DNA from: Actinomycetes bacterium
GTDB lineage: Bacteria > Actinomycetota > Acidimicrobiia > Acidimicrobiales > RAAP-2
Direction of reading: 5' to 3'
Assembly: GCA_021793515.1 (NCBI GenBank)
Contig: JAJYSP010000003.1
Location: 62,001-126,000, forward strand
Length of the DNA stretch: 64,000 nucleotides
Positions within the stretch are counted from its first letter, which is position 1; every line of letters starts with the position of its first letter. Made by a program: the position numbers and the translations under genes. The notes beneath the pieces were generated by a model, which saw only the letters and a list, made by a program, of their open reading frames with translations, searched no databases and was not told where the DNA came from. Positions 34,151 through 44,301 of the stretch are shown piece after piece.

Positions 34151-35343
34151 CGCTACGCCGTTCTGACCACACGCTGGCGTTGGCGCCCGCCACCACCGAC
34201 GACTTCCGCGAGCTCGCGCGCCGCCGCCTCCCGCGTCAACTCTTCGACTACGTCGACGGGGGAGCCTTCGCCGAGAACTCGATGCGCGCCAACGAGGACG
34301 ACCTGCACGCGCTGCGCGTGCGCCAGCGGGTGTTGCGCGACGTGTCGGCGCGCCGTCTCGAGACGACGGTGCTCGGCCAGACGCTCTCGGTCCCCGTGGT
34401 GCTCGCCCCGGTGGGTTTCGCCGGGATGTTCGCGCCGCGTGCTGAAGTGCTCGCCGCGCGCGCCGCGCAGCGTACCGGGATCACCTTCACGGAGTCGACG
34501 CTCTCGATCTGTGGAATCGAAGAGGTGGCCGCGGCCACGACCACGCCCTTCTGGTTCCAGCTCTACGTGATGAAGGACCGTCGCTTCGCCGAGGACCTTG
34601 TCGCGCGCGCTCGCGCGGCGGGCTGCGCGACCCTCGTCTTGACGGTCGACCTCGCGGTGACCGGTCGGCGCTTTCGAGACGCGCGAAACGGACTGAACGG
34701 CGGGATCTCTACGCTCGGCCAGTACCGACGCAAGATCGACCTCGCGACGCACCCGCGCTGGGTGCGTGAGGTTGCCCTCGGTGGCAAGCCTTTGACGTTC
34801 GGGAACCTGGAGAGCGCCGTGCCCGCGGGCCGCGTGCCCGAGGACTTCCAGCACTGGGTCGCGAGCCAGTTCGATCCGAGCGTGACCTGGCGTGACCTCG
34901 AGTGGCTGCGCTCGCTCTGGGATGGGCCGATCATCTTGAAGGGGATCCTGGACCCCGAGGACGCGCGCGAAGCCGTCGCCAACGGCGCGGACGCGATCAT
35001 CGTCTCCAACCACGGCGGACGCCAGCTCGACGACGTCACCTCGACGATCCGCGCCCTGCCCGCCATCGCCGAGGCCGTCGGCGACCAAGTGGAGATCCTG
35101 ATGGACGGCGGTGTGCGCAGCGGCCTCGACGTCGTGAAGGCCCTATCGCTCGGCGCCCGGGCCTGTCTCATCGGGCGGCCGTGGGTCTACGCGGTGGCCG
35201 CACGCGGCGAGCAGGGGGTCGTCAACGTGATCGAGTCGATTCGCGCCGACCTCATGGTTGTGCTCGCTCTGACGGGTGTCGCCGACGTGAAGGACCTCAA
35301 TCCCTCGGTCCTCGAGGGCGGGTGGCGCGACTCGGAGCGGTAA
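34147..35343 (+). CDS. lldD: FMN-dependent alpha-hydroxy-acid dehydrogenase (L-lactate dehydrogenase-like)
   Basis: This 398-residue TIM-barrel flavoenzyme would oxidise L-lactate or another 2-hydroxy acid to the keto acid, passing electrons to the quinone pool or oxygen. It has FDYVDGGAFAENS near the N-terminus, PVVLAPVGFAGM, the FMN lysine in ILKGILDPEDA, and the active-site histidine in VSNHGGRQLDD. MDGGVRSGLDVVKAL binds the phosphate. Lactate is the commonest substrate for this length, but glycolate or mandelate cannot be excluded. GTG 34147 overlaps the short leader ORF. No lactate permease is adjacent. Confidence 0.88.
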   Translation: MTLRRSDHTLALAPATTDDFRELARRRLPRQLFDYVDGGAFAENSMRANEDDLHALRVRQRVLRDVSARRLETTVLGQTLSVPVVLAPVGFAGMFAPRAEVLAARAAQRTGITFTESTLSICGIEEVAAATTTPFWFQLYVMKDRRFAEDLVARARAAGCATLVLTVDLAVTGRRFRDARNGLNGGISTLGQYRRKIDLATHPRWVREVALGGKPLTFGNLESAVPAGRVPEDFQHWVASQFDPSVTWRDLEWLRSLWDGPIILKGILDPEDAREAVANGADAIIVSNHGGRQLDDVTSTIRALPAIAEAVGDQVEILMDGGVRSGLDVVKALSLGARACLIGRPWVYAVAARGEQGVVNVIESIRADLMVVLALTGVADVKDLNPSVLEGGWRDSER

Positions 35344-35517
35344 CCAGTGGTACCTGACAACCAGGGGGCGGTCCCAGAATCAGTGGTCTCTCGTGGTCAG
35401 CCGTCGCCGATTACGTGCCACGACCCGTCCACGGGACGACGGCCGGCCGATTGAGTCGATGCGGCAGTTTCGTCTGGGGTCGTCCCGCTCGTCGCCAGAA
35501 CTGGTTGAGTGGTAGTC

Positions 35518-36558
35518 ATGCGAGCAGCCATCTACAACGGACCCCACGCCATCGTGCTCGGTGAGCGACCCGACCCGATCATCCAGGACCCGACGGACGC
35601 CGTCGTGCGCGTCGTGCTCGCGTGCGTCTGTGGTTCGGACCTCTGGTACTACCGTGGCGAGTCGCCCCACGAACTCGGACCAATCGGCCACGAGTTCATC
35701 GGGGTCGTCGAGGACGTCGGCGCGGACGTGCACGGCCTCGTGCGCGGTGACCTCGTGATCGCGCCCTTTATCTTCAGCGACGGCACCTGCGCCCACTGTC
35801 GCGCCGGCTGGATGCCGAGCTGCGTCGCGGGCGGCGCGTTCGGCAATCACGGCATCGATGGCGGCCAGGGCGAGGCGGTTCGGGTGCCCTTCGCCGAGAC
35901 GACCCTCGTCACCGTGCCCGGCACGGGCCACTCGGACGAGACGCTGCGATCGCTGCTCACGCTTTCAGACGTGATGTGCACCGGCCACCACGCGGCGCTC
36001 AGCGCGAACGTCCAGCCGGGCGCTACCGTCGCGGTCGTCGGCGACGGGGCCGTCGGTCTCTCGGCGATCCTCGCGTCGGCCCGCCTCGGGGCGCAGCGCG
36101 TCATTGCACTGAGCCGCAACCCGGCCCGTCAGGCCCTCGCGCGTGCCTTCGGTGCCACCGACGTCGTCGCCGAGCGCGGCGAGGAGGCGGTGGCTCGCGT
36201 GCTCGAGCTGACCGGCGGGATCGGGGTCGACGCAGCGATGGAGTGCGTGGGCACGGGTCAGTCGATGACGACCGTCTTCGGCATCGCGCGTCCGGGCTCG
36301 GTCGTCGGTGCTGTCGGCGCGCCCCACGGCGTGCACGTGCCGATCGAACGGGTGATCGTCGCCAACGTCGGCTTGCGCGGCGGCGTGGCCCCGGCGCGCC
36401 GTTACATCCCCGAGCTGATGGAAGACGTCCTCGATGGCCGGATCAACCCCGGTCTCGTGTTCGACTTCGAGACCAACCTCGACGCCGTGGCGAGCGCCTA
36501 CGAAGCCATGGACCAGCGCCGCGCCGTGAAGTCACTCATCCGCGTCGGGACGATCTGA
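35518..36558 (+). CDS. Zinc-dependent MDR-family alcohol dehydrogenase
   Basis: This 346-residue medium-chain dehydrogenase has the catalytic-zinc residues in [10 protein letters not shown] and [14 protein letters not shown] cysteine lobe follows ([14 protein letters not shown], one cysteine fewer than the usual four), then the NAD(P) motif [14 protein letters not shown]. Substrate is unknown. The ATG at 35518 is preceded by GGTTGAGTGG; a GTG three codons earlier is in frame. The aldo/keto reductase gene starts 67 bases downstream, so the two may form an operon for carbonyl and alcohol interconversion. Confidence 0.87.
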   Translation: MRAAIYNGPHAIVLGERPDPIIQDPTDAVVRVVLACVCGSDLWYYRGESPHELGPIGHEFIGVVEDVGADVHGLVRGDLVIAPFIFSDGTCAHCRAGWMPSCVAGGAFGNHGIDGGQGEAVRVPFAETTLVTVPGTGHSDETLRSLLTLSDVMCTGHHAALSANVQPGATVAVVGDGAVGLSAILASARLGAQRVIALSRNPARQALARAFGATDVVAERGEEAVARVLELTGGIGVDAAMECVGTGQSMTTVFGIARPGSVVGAVGAPHGVHVPIERVIVANVGLRGGVAPARRYIPELMEDVLDGRINPGLVFDFETNLDAVASAYEAMDQRRAVKSLIRVGTI

Positions 36559-36625
36559 CCGCGAAGCCCCGGCCCCTGGGGCGTCCGAAGCACCAAACCC
36601 ATCGAATACAAGTAGGAGAGCCACC

Positions 36626-37603
36626 ATGAAGCACCAGCACCTCGGAACCCTCGACGTCGGGCGCATCGGTCTGGGCACCATGGGCATGTCCACCGCCTAC
36701 ACGGGCGCGGGCAGCGACGACGCCGAGTCGATCCGTACCATTAACCGAGCCCTCGACCTCGGGGTCACGCTCATCGACACCGCCGAGATCTACGGGCCTT
36801 ACGTGAACGAGGAACTGGTCGGGCGCGCCATCGCCGGGCGACGCGACGAGGTCGTCATCGCCACGAAGTTCGGGCTGGTCTCCCACGACGGTGCCGGTCC
36901 CTGGAACCTCGACAGCCGCCCCGCCAACGTGCGCGCGGCGCTCGAAGGCTCGCTACGACGCCTCGGCACCAATCACGTCGACCTCTACTACCAGCACCGG
37001 GTCGACCCCACCACGCCCATCGAGGAGACCGTCGGTGCGCTCGCCGAGCTGGTCGCCGAGGGCAAGGTGCGCCACATCGGTCTCTCGGAGGCCGGACCCG
37101 ACACGATCCGCCGGGCGCACGCCGTGTACCCCGTCACGGCCCTGCAGTCCGAGTACTCGCTCTGGACCCGTGACCCCGAGGCGCGCGTGCTCGCGGTGTT
37201 GCGCGAACTCGGCATCGGACTGGTCGCCTACTCGCCACTCGGTCGGGGATTTCTCACCGGCGCGATCCGCTCGGTCGAGGACTTCGCCGAAGATGACTCG
37301 CGAAAGACCAACCCACGGTTCATCGGCGAGAACTTCGAGCACAATCGGCGCGCCGTTGAGGAGGTCACCGCCATCGCCGCCGAGGTCGGGGCCACCCCCG
37401 CCCAGGTCGCCCTCGCGTGGGTGCTTGCCCAGGGCGATGACATCGTGCCGATACCGGGCACCAAGCGCGTCGTGCGTCTCGAGGAGAACGTCGCGGCTGA
37501 CGAGGTCCGCTTGACGAGCGAGCAGATCGAGCGGCTCACGCACGTCACGCCCCCCGCGGGTGAGCACCACAACGTCCAGCAGATGACGATGATCGAACGA
37601 TGA
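36626..37603 (+). CDS. Aldo/keto reductase (AKR13-like)
   Basis: This 325-residue NADPH-dependent reductase has the catalytic tetrad: Asp and Tyr in [16 protein letters not shown], Lys in ATKFGL and His in YYQHRVD. The cofactor segment near the C-terminus is [23 protein letters not shown] lies six bases before the ATG. It is clearly paralogous to the gene at 60884, with matching stretches over the whole length. Natural substrate is unknown. Confidence 0.92.
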   Translation: MKHQHLGTLDVGRIGLGTMGMSTAYTGAGSDDAESIRTINRALDLGVTLIDTAEIYGPYVNEELVGRAIAGRRDEVVIATKFGLVSHDGAGPWNLDSRPANVRAALEGSLRRLGTNHVDLYYQHRVDPTTPIEETVGALAELVAEGKVRHIGLSEAGPDTIRRAHAVYPVTALQSEYSLWTRDPEARVLAVLRELGIGLVAYSPLGRGFLTGAIRSVEDFAEDDSRKTNPRFIGENFEHNRRAVEEVTAIAAEVGATPAQVALAWVLAQGDDIVPIPGTKRVVRLEENVAADEVRLTSEQIERLTHVTPPAGEHHNVQQMTMIER

Positions 37604-37717
37604 GGTCGCGTCGGGTCCGACGTCGGTCGTGACGTGAACGGGTCTGCCCGGTGGTCTCGGCCCGACGAACCGGCCGTGGTCGTTGGTTGCGTTGTTGTCG
37701 TATGCAATAATTAGCCT

Positions 37718-38203
37718 ATGAAAGTGAGTGCGGTCCCTCGTGAAGCGAGTGAACCCGTGATCGACGCGTTCATCTCGGCGAGCCGGGCACTCGTGGCGGT
37801 CGCCGTGCGGTCCCTCGCCGACGTCGCCGAGGAGGTGACGCTCACGCAGTACCGCACGCTCGTGGTGCTCGCGTCGCGTGGTCCCCAGCGGCTCACCGAG
37901 CTCGCCCAGGCAGTGGGGGTCACGCCGGCCACCGCGACGCGGATGTGCGACCGGCTCCTCGCCAAACGACTCATCGTGCGCCGAACCGAGCGGGGTGATC
38001 GACGCAACGTGCGCATCTCACTGAGCGACGCCGGACGGAACCTCGTGGCGGTCGTCACGTCGAACCGCCGCCGCGAGATCGAACAGATCGTCGGTGGCAT
38101 CACCGCGGCCGACCGGGACGTCTTCGTCAAGGTGCTCGAGCGCTTCACGCTCGCCGCGGGCGAGGTACCCGAACAGGACTGGGCTTCGGGTTGGGCGATC
38201 TGA
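37718..38203 (+). CDS. MarR-family transcriptional regulator
   Basis: This 161-residue winged-helix protein has the MarR core: TQYRTLVVLASRGPQRLTEL, the recognition helix in TPATATRMCDRLL, and the wing RRTERGDRRNVRI. No Shine-Dalgarno sequence precedes ATG 37718. An AT-rich stretch (37701-37713) with TAATTA at 37708 lies only a few bases upstream, so the message may be leaderless. The stop overlaps the start of the CLC gene by one base (TGATG), which makes the channel its likely target. Confidence 0.9.
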   Translation: MKVSAVPREASEPVIDAFISASRALVAVAVRSLADVAEEVTLTQYRTLVVLASRGPQRLTELAQAVGVTPATATRMCDRLLAKRLIVRRTERGDRRNVRISLSDAGRNLVAVVTSNRRREIEQIVGGITAADRDVFVKVLERFTLAAGEVPEQDWASGWAI

Positions 38204-40257
38204 TGAGCGTGGACACGCCACCGATCCCCACCCGCGCGCGGTGGTCACGCACACTGCGTGCACGGGCTTCGGTGTGGATCGGCGCATCGAGCTACGGGCG
38301 CAAGTGGCTCATCCTCGGCTCGGTCATCGGGGTGATCGCGGGCCTCGGCGCCGTCGTGTTCTACGAGGCCCTCCAGTTCGCCAGCTGGTTCTTCCTGCAC
38401 GTGCTCGCGGGCTACAACGAACCGTCCCCGGTGGGCGAGGGCTATCGCGTGGCCTCATCGCACTTCGCGCGGCCCTGGGCCATCCCGCTCGTGGCGACCA
38501 TCGGCGCGCTTGCGGGGGCGATCCTCGTCTTCACGTTCGCGCCCGAGGCCGAGGGCCACGGCACTGACGCCGCGATCGCCGCCGTGCACCACAACCCGCG
38601 CGGGATCCGGTTTCGCACGGTCATCGTGAAGATCGTCGCCTCGGCCCTCACGATCGGCTCGGGCGGCTCGGGCGGACGCGAGGGCCCGACCGGCCAGATC
38701 AGCGCCGGGTTCGGCTCGCTGCTCGCGCGCACGCTGGACCTCAGCCCCTCGGACGCGCGCATCGCGGTTTCGAGCGGCATCGGGTCGGGCATCGGGTCGA
38801 TCTTCGGCGCCCCGCTCGGCGGAGCCATCCTCGCCACCGAGATCATGTACCGCGACGACTTCGAGGTTGAGGCGCTACTGCCGGCCTTCATCGCCTCGAT
38901 CGTCGGCTACTCGGTCTGGGGGACGATCGAGGGCTTCGACCCCCTGTTCGGCTATACCAGCAACTACCACCTCGTGAACGCCTACCAGCTCGTCTGGTTC
39001 GCGATCATCGGTGTCTTGGGTGGGCTGGTCGGGCTGCTCTACGCCAAGGGCTTCTACGCGATGGTCGCGGTGTTCCACCGCCTGCGCTTGCCGCGGTGGG
39101 TGCGCCCGGGGATAGGCGGACTGCTCGTGGGGACCATGGCCCTCGCGATCCCCGAGGTCCTCGGCACGGGCTACGGCTGGATCCAGCAGGGTCTCGGCAC
39201 CCAACTCCTTCACATCCCACTCTGGATCGTCCTGATCCTGCCCTTCGCGCGCATCGCGGCGACGGGGCTCTCGATCGGGTCCGGTGGGTCGGGCGGGATC
39301 TTCGGACCCGGCATGGTGATCGGCGCCTTCGTCGGCGCCGGGGTGTGGCGCCTGCTCGCGCCGCTCAACGGCAGCCTCGGCCACGACCCGGCGCCCTACG
39401 TGATCGTCGGCATGATGGCCTGCTTCGGTAGCATCTCGCGCGCGCCACTCGCGGTAATGCTCATGGTCGCCGAGATGACCGGGTCGCTCTCGATGGTCGT
39501 GCCCGCCATGGTCGCCGTCGGGCTCGCGACGCTCATTGTGCGACGCGGCGACGACACGATCTACCGCAGCCAGCTGAAGAGCCGCAGCGAGTCCCCGGCG
39601 CACCGTATCGCCGCGGGCATGCCACTGCTCCACTCGATCCCGACCTCCCAGGCGGCGGTGCCCGTGCGGTGCCTGCTCGTCGAGTCCGCGAGCGCGAGCG
39701 CGGCGCTCGAGGCGATGCGCGAGGTGCACGTCCTCGCGGCCCCCGTCGTCGACGACGACGGGCTCTATCGGGGCATCGTGAGCGCCGACGCGCTGGTCGG
39801 CGATGACCCCGCGCTGCGCGTCGCCGATCGGCTCGACGCGAGCTTCGCCCCGATCCACCAGAGCGTCCGACTGAACGTGGTGCTCGAGATCCTCACGGCG
39901 ACGCCCCAGACGTGGGCCGCCGTCGTCGACGACAACCGAAGCGTGGTCGGAACGATCGCGATGTCGGACCTCGTGCGGGGCTATCGCCGCGCGTTGCAGA
40001 TGAGCCTGCGCCAGATGACCGAGCTGAGCGGCGCCGACGATTCGCTCTACGTCGAGGTGGCCGAGGGATCGGCGCTCGTGGGTGAGTGCCTGCGCGACGC
40101 CGGGCTACCTCGCGGAGTCTTGATCACGCTCATCGAGCGCCGTCGCGACACGGTCCAGCCGACCGGCGACGTCGTTTTCGAAGCGGGCGATCGCCTCACG
40201 GTCCTCGGCGTCAAAGCCGACCTCGAACGGTTGGCTTCGATCGCGACGACGGGCTAA
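38203..40257 (+). CDS. CLC chloride channel/antiporter with CBS and RCK_C domains
   Basis: This 684-residue protein has a CLC membrane domain (residues ~30-445) with GSGGSGGREGPTGQ, whose Glu is the gating/proton glutamate, and GSGGSGGIFGPGMVIG. Two CBS motifs (about 480-600) follow, and a C-terminal TrkA_C/RCK_C-like domain of about 75 residues ends the chain (GDRLTVLGVKADLERL). CBS and RCK_C parts usually bind nucleotides and gate transport. The usual GSGIP selectivity sequence is replaced by GSGGSG, as in other members of this subclass. It is translationally coupled to the marR gene. Its stop overlaps the convergent DUF1697 stop by four bases. Confidence 0.88.
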   Translation: MSVDTPPIPTRARWSRTLRARASVWIGASSYGRKWLILGSVIGVIAGLGAVVFYEALQFASWFFLHVLAGYNEPSPVGEGYRVASSHFARPWAIPLVATIGALAGAILVFTFAPEAEGHGTDAAIAAVHHNPRGIRFRTVIVKIVASALTIGSGGSGGREGPTGQISAGFGSLLARTLDLSPSDARIAVSSGIGSGIGSIFGAPLGGAILATEIMYRDDFEVEALLPAFIASIVGYSVWGTIEGFDPLFGYTSNYHLVNAYQLVWFAIIGVLGGLVGLLYAKGFYAMVAVFHRLRLPRWVRPGIGGLLVGTMALAIPEVLGTGYGWIQQGLGTQLLHIPLWIVLILPFARIAATGLSIGSGGSGGIFGPGMVIGAFVGAGVWRLLAPLNGSLGHDPAPYVIVGMMACFGSISRAPLAVMLMVAEMTGSLSMVVPAMVAVGLATLIVRRGDDTIYRSQLKSRSESPAHRIAAGMPLLHSIPTSQAAVPVRCLLVESASASAALEAMREVHVLAAPVVDDDGLYRGIVSADALVGDDPALRVADRLDASFAPIHQSVRLNVVLEILTATPQTWAAVVDDNRSVVGTIAMSDLVRGYRRALQMSLRQMTELSGADDSLYVEVAEGSALVGECLRDAGLPRGVLITLIERRRDTVQPTGDVVFEAGDRLTVLGVKADLERLASIATTG

Positions 40258-40766
40258 GCGAGCATCTTCTCGAGGGTGCGCAGGTTCCGGTTAGTGTGGA
40301 ACTCCTTAAAGCGTGACCGCGTGAGCTGGGTGGCGACGGCGCTGCTCGTCGTGGCGCCCTTTTGGACCTGCCAGTAGAGCACGGCCTCGCCGACGGCGAC
40401 GCGCTCGAGTCCCGGGTCGATCTCGAGGTGAGCGGCGACCTGGGACTCGAGGCCCTGCTCGAAGAAGAGGACGTAGCGGTGCATCGACGCCACGTCCTCG
40501 AACGGGTAGTCGGCGACCACGCGGGTGAGCCGAGGCCACTGGACGATCTGGCAGCGGATCGGGAATGCGAACTTGGTCCGCAAACCCTTTTCGGCGCGCG
40601 CCGCGACCGCGACGGGGTCGTCTGGTCCTTCGAAGACGACGTTGCCCGACTGCAAGACCGTCGACACCGCCTCGAATCCCGACGCCTCGAAGCAGCTGCG
40701 CAGGTCCGCCATCGCCATCGTCCGACCCCCGACGTTCACCCCGCGCAAGAGTGCCGCGTACCGCAT
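40254..40766 (-). CDS. DUF1697 family protein
   Basis: This 170-residue protein has the family start MRYAALLRGVNVGGR and further signatures STVLQSGNVVFEG and RNLRTLEKML. Function is unknown. ATG 40766 immediately precedes the conserved start, so the open frame running to 41507 was not used. It is divergent from the methylmalonate-semialdehyde dehydrogenase gene and converges on the CLC gene. Confidence 0.92.
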   Translation of the reverse strand: MRYAALLRGVNVGGRTMAMADLRSCFEASGFEAVSTVLQSGNVVFEGPDDPVAVAARAEKGLRTKFAFPIRCQIVQWPRLTRVVADYPFEDVASMHRYVLFFEQGLESQVAAHLEIDPGLERVAVGEAVLYWQVQKGATTSSAVATQLTRSRFKEFHTNRNLRTLEKMLA

Positions 40767-40937
40767 GGGTTCATGGTAACGGCACCGTCGCTTCCCGGGT
40801 TCCCAGGCATCGCGACCCCGGGAGACCACGGGAGCACGAATGCCCGGAACCGTGACGGTAGGGGCTACCGGCGGGCCCGGCGTCACCGCGCTCGGCCATC
40901 CGTGACAGGCTGTGAGGGTGACGAACAAGGAGCGATC

Positions 40938-42434
40938 GTGAGAACGATTGGACATTGGATCGATGGCGCTGCGACCGCGGGTAACTCGACGCGGACCCAG
41001 GCCGTTTACAACCCCGCCACGGGCGAGGTGCAGGCCGAGGTGGTACTCGCGAGCCCGAGTGACGTCGACGACGTCGTCGCCTCGGCCGCGCGCGCCTTCA
41101 CCGAGTGGTCCGAGGCCTCGCTCAGTGTCCGCTCGAAGGCCCTGTTCGCCTTCCGCGAACTGGTGAACCGGCGGGCCGGCGACCTGGCAACGCTCATCAC
41201 CGACGAGCACGGCAAGATTCTCTCTGACGCCACGGGTGAGGTGCAGCGCGGTCTCGAGGTCGTCGAGTTCGCGTGCGGCATCCCGCAGTTGCTGAAGGGC
41301 GAGTACTCCGACCAGGTCTCCGGTGGCGTCGACCTCTTCTCCTATCGTCAGCCCCTCGGGGTCGTCGTGGGGATCACGCCCTTCAACTTCCCGGCGATGG
41401 TCCCGATGTGGATGTTCCCGATCGCCATCGCGTGCGGCAACGCCTTCGTCCTCAAGCCCTCCGAGCGCGACCCGAGTGCCTCGATCCTGATGGCCGAACT
41501 CTGGCAAGAGGCTGGCCTACCCGACGGGGTCTTCAGCGTGATTCAGGGTGACGCCGACACGGTCAACGCCCTGCTCGACCACCCCGACGTCCAGGCGGTC
41601 TCCTTCGTCGGCTCGACACCCATCGCGCGACAGATCCACGCGCGCGCGACGGCCAACGGCAAGCGGGTCCAGGCCCTCGGCGGCGCGAAGAACCACTCGA
41701 TCATCTTGCCCGACGCCGACGTCGACTTCGCGGCCAAACACCTCGTGGCCGCCGCCTTCGGCTCGGCGGGCGAGCGCTGCATGGCGATCTCGGCCGCCGT
41801 CACGGTGGGTGGCGTCGCCGATCCCCTCCTCGAACGGGTGGCCGAGTTGGCGCGCGAGATCAAGGTCGGTCCGGGACGCGACGCCACCAGTGAGATGGGA
41901 CCAGTGATCACCGCCGCGTCCAAGGACCGAATCGTCGGGCTCATCGGCTCCTCGGCCGCGCAGGGCGCCGTCATCACCGTCGACGGCCGCGACCTGTCGG
42001 TTACGGGTCACGAGCGCGGCTTCTTCGTCGGTCCGACCCTGATCGACCGGGTGAGCACCGACATGGACGTCTACCGCGAGGAGATCTTCGGGCCGGTGCT
42101 CTCGACGGTGCGCACGGACTCGGTGGACGAGGCCATATCGCTCATCAACGCCAACCCCTACGGCAACGGCACCGCGATCTTCACCTCGAGCGGCGAGGCC
42201 GCCCGGCGGTTCCACCGCGAGGTGCGCGTCGGGATGATCGGCATCAACGTGCCGATTCCGGTGCCCATGGCCTACTACTCCTTCGGGGGTTGGAAGGACT
42301 CGCTCTTCGGCGATCGCCACATCCACGGTCCCGAGGGCGTGTCCTTCTACACCCGCGCCAAGGTGGTGACGGCTCGCTGGCCCGAGCACCGCGAGGAGCA
42401 CGGCGCCTCGTTCTCCTTCCCGACCGCTCGCTGA
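40938..42434 (+). CDS. mmsA: Methylmalonate-semialdehyde dehydrogenase (CoA-acylating)
   Basis: This 498-residue aldehyde dehydrogenase of the MMSDH group would convert methylmalonate semialdehyde to propionyl-CoA with CoA and NAD+, the end of valine and some pyrimidine breakdown. It begins GHWIDGAATAGNSTR, has GITPFNFPAMVPMWMFPIA and the catalytic cysteine in GSAGERCMAIS. MMSDH-type sequence PMAYYSFGGWKDSLFGD is present near the C-terminus. GTG 40938 follows AAGGAGCGATC. It is solitary; the 3-hydroxyisobutyrate dehydrogenase at 22573 is the matching preceding step. Confidence 0.92.
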   Translation: MRTIGHWIDGAATAGNSTRTQAVYNPATGEVQAEVVLASPSDVDDVVASAARAFTEWSEASLSVRSKALFAFRELVNRRAGDLATLITDEHGKILSDATGEVQRGLEVVEFACGIPQLLKGEYSDQVSGGVDLFSYRQPLGVVVGITPFNFPAMVPMWMFPIAIACGNAFVLKPSERDPSASILMAELWQEAGLPDGVFSVIQGDADTVNALLDHPDVQAVSFVGSTPIARQIHARATANGKRVQALGGAKNHSIILPDADVDFAAKHLVAAAFGSAGERCMAISAAVTVGGVADPLLERVAELAREIKVGPGRDATSEMGPVITAASKDRIVGLIGSSAAQGAVITVDGRDLSVTGHERGFFVGPTLIDRVSTDMDVYREEIFGPVLSTVRTDSVDEAISLINANPYGNGTAIFTSSGEAARRFHREVRVGMIGINVPIPVPMAYYSFGGWKDSLFGDRHIHGPEGVSFYTRAKVVTARWPEHREEHGASFSFPTAR

Positions 42435-42535
42435 GCAGTCACGGGCCCGAGCGCATTGACAGTCGCGTCGCGGGCGTTCGACGTGACGGTGAACTCGAGC
42501 GCTCGTCGCCGCGGGCGGAGAGGTGCCCCGCGGGT

Positions 42536-43555
42536 TCAGGACCCGTCGAGGCCGAAGCGCTCCGCGAGCGCGCTCGCGACGCGCAGACACGCGAGGCTGT
42601 CCTCGTGGGTCTGCAGTGGTGACTCGAGGAGCCCGCGACCCACGTAGTCGGCGAAGGCGTTCACCTGATAGGCGAGCCCGCCGTGGCCGCGGATCCCCGA
42701 CTCGTCGACCCAGTAGGCCATGGGCGAATTGAAGCCCTTGCCCGCGAGGCCGACCCTGGAGGGCGCGAAAAAGGGTTGCCCGAACTCGATGACGCCCTCG
42801 TCACCGGCGATCAGCGCGTGCGCAGGCACGTCGACGACCCCCGAGACGGTGAAGGTGGCGCGCGCGCCGTTCGCGTACCCGAGGTAGGACGTCGTCTCGG
42901 CGTCGAGACCGTCCTCGCGCACGATCGCGCGCACGTCGAGCAAGTCGGGTTCGCCGAACACCATCTGGCACAGTGCGATCGGGTAGATGCCCATGTCCCA
43001 GAGCGGGCTGCCGTCACCCTTTCGCCACATGCGCTCGAGTGACCGGTTGTCCTGGCAGAAGTCGGCGAGCACGAGTCGCGGCGCACCGATCGCCCCGGCG
43101 TCGAGGAGCTGGCGTGCGACGTCGACCTGGGGCAGGTAGCGCGTCCACATCGCCTCCATGGCGAGCACGCGGCGTGCACGCGCGCGCGCGAAGATCGACT
43201 CGGCCTGGGCGATGACCTGGGTGAGTGGCTTCTCGATGAGCACGTGCTTGCCGGCGTTTATGGCGAGCATCGCCGCGTCGTGGTGGCCGGAGGGCAGGTT
43301 GGCGATGTAGACGGCGTCGACGTCGTCGCGCTCGACGAGTTCGTCGTAGCGCGAGAGCGCGACGGGGATGTCGTGGGCCGACGCGAAGGCCCGGGCGCGA
43401 CCGGGAGTCTGGGAGGCGACGGCCACGATGCGCTGGGTGGTGTTCGCGCGGACCGTGCTCGCGAACTGGTCGGCGATCCACCCGGGCCCGAGGATGCCCC
43501 AGCGCAGCGAGGGCACCGTCGCCGGGTCGATCAGACGGGGCTCGGGCAGGCTCAT
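42536..43555 (-). CDS. Gfo/Idh/MocA-family oxidoreductase
   Basis: This 339-residue protein has an N-terminal Rossmann fold (LRWGILGPGWIADQF), the family motif HVLIEKPLT with the conserved Glu-Lys-Pro, and a C-terminal alpha/beta domain with MWRKGDGSPLWDMGIYPI. Relatives oxidise sugars, inositols or dihydrodiols with NAD(P). The substrate is unknown and no sugar-uptake gene adjoins. Confidence 0.9.
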   Translation of the reverse strand: MSLPEPRLIDPATVPSLRWGILGPGWIADQFASTVRANTTQRIVAVASQTPGRARAFASAHDIPVALSRYDELVERDDVDAVYIANLPSGHHDAAMLAINAGKHVLIEKPLTQVIAQAESIFARARARRVLAMEAMWTRYLPQVDVARQLLDAGAIGAPRLVLADFCQDNRSLERMWRKGDGSPLWDMGIYPIALCQMVFGEPDLLDVRAIVREDGLDAETTSYLGYANGARATFTVSGVVDVPAHALIAGDEGVIEFGQPFFAPSRVGLAGKGFNSPMAYWVDESGIRGHGGLAYQVNAFADYVGRGLLESPLQTHEDSLACLRVASALAERFGLDGS

Positions 43556-43653
43556 GACCTCAGTGTAGGGAGGACGCTACCTCGGGTCCGGCTGTCTCGC
43601 GCGGCGTCGGCGCCGCCGGAGTCAGGGCACGTCGCGACACGCTCGCGATGGTG

Positions 43654-44301
43654 TCAGTGGTCGTCGTCGGGCGCGCGTTCGTGTCCCGACGGGTCGGCGA
43701 TCGGGACGTTCAGGTTGAAATGGAGCCCGGCGAGGCGGATCACGAAGCACACCACCGCCGCTCCGATCGCGACGCCGGTGTCGTAGGCGTGGAAGTTGAG
43801 CGCGACGGCGGTGATCGCGGCACCGACGAGGGCCGGGATGGCGTAGAGTCCACTCGTGAGCACGGTGGGGACGCGACGGATCGTGATGTCGCGGATCGTT
43901 CCGCCGCCGACGCCGGTGATCGCGCCGAGGATCGTCGACTGGAACGCTCCGAGCCCGTGGCCGAAGGCGACGGCGGTTCCGGTCACGCAGAAGAGGCTGA
44001 GCCCGGCCGCGTCGAGCAGGTTGATCGAGCGCACGACTCGGTGCAGGAACCGTCGGCCGAGGAAGGCCACCACCGCGCTCGCGAGTGCGACCGCGAGGTA
44101 ACGCCAGTCGCGAAACGTCGCGGGGGGCGTCGCGCCGATGAGGAGGTCGCGGATGATGCCACCGCCGAGCGCGGTCATGGTGCCGAGCACCGTCACGCCG
44201 ACGAGGTCGAGCCGCTCGGCCTCCATCGCGGTGAGGGCCCCGTTCAGCCCGAACACGAAGGTGCCGACGAGCTCGAGGACGAGCAGGATCGTCGGGGTCA
44301 T
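43654..44301 (-). CDS. TRIC-like/UPF0126 membrane protein (YicG family)
   Basis: This 215-residue protein has about seven hydrophobic helices and two copies of the family motif: GGGIIRDLLIGATPP and GGGTIRDITIRRVP. The two-repeat layout is typical of UPF0126, related to trimeric intracellular cation channels. Transport of glycine or cations has been suggested for relatives. ATG 44301 overlaps the M20 gene stop as ATGA, so the two are coupled. Confidence 0.88.
   Translation of the reverse strand: MTPTILLVLELVGTFVFGLNGALTAMEAERLDLVGVTVLGTMTALGGGIIRDLLIGATPPATFRDWRYLAVALASAVVAFLGRRFLHRVVRSINLLDAAGLSLFCVTGTAVAFGHGLGAFQSTILGAITGVGGGTIRDITIRRVPTVLTSGLYAIPALVGAAITAVALNFHAYDTGVAIGAAVVCFVIRLAGLHFNLNVPIADPSGHERAPDDDH

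Noticed and set aside
34097-35343. A mycofactocin-like cluster, since a short peptide ORF precedes an LldD-like gene.
   Set aside because: The peptide lacks the C-terminal Val-Tyr core of MftA and no radical SAM or other mft gene is present.
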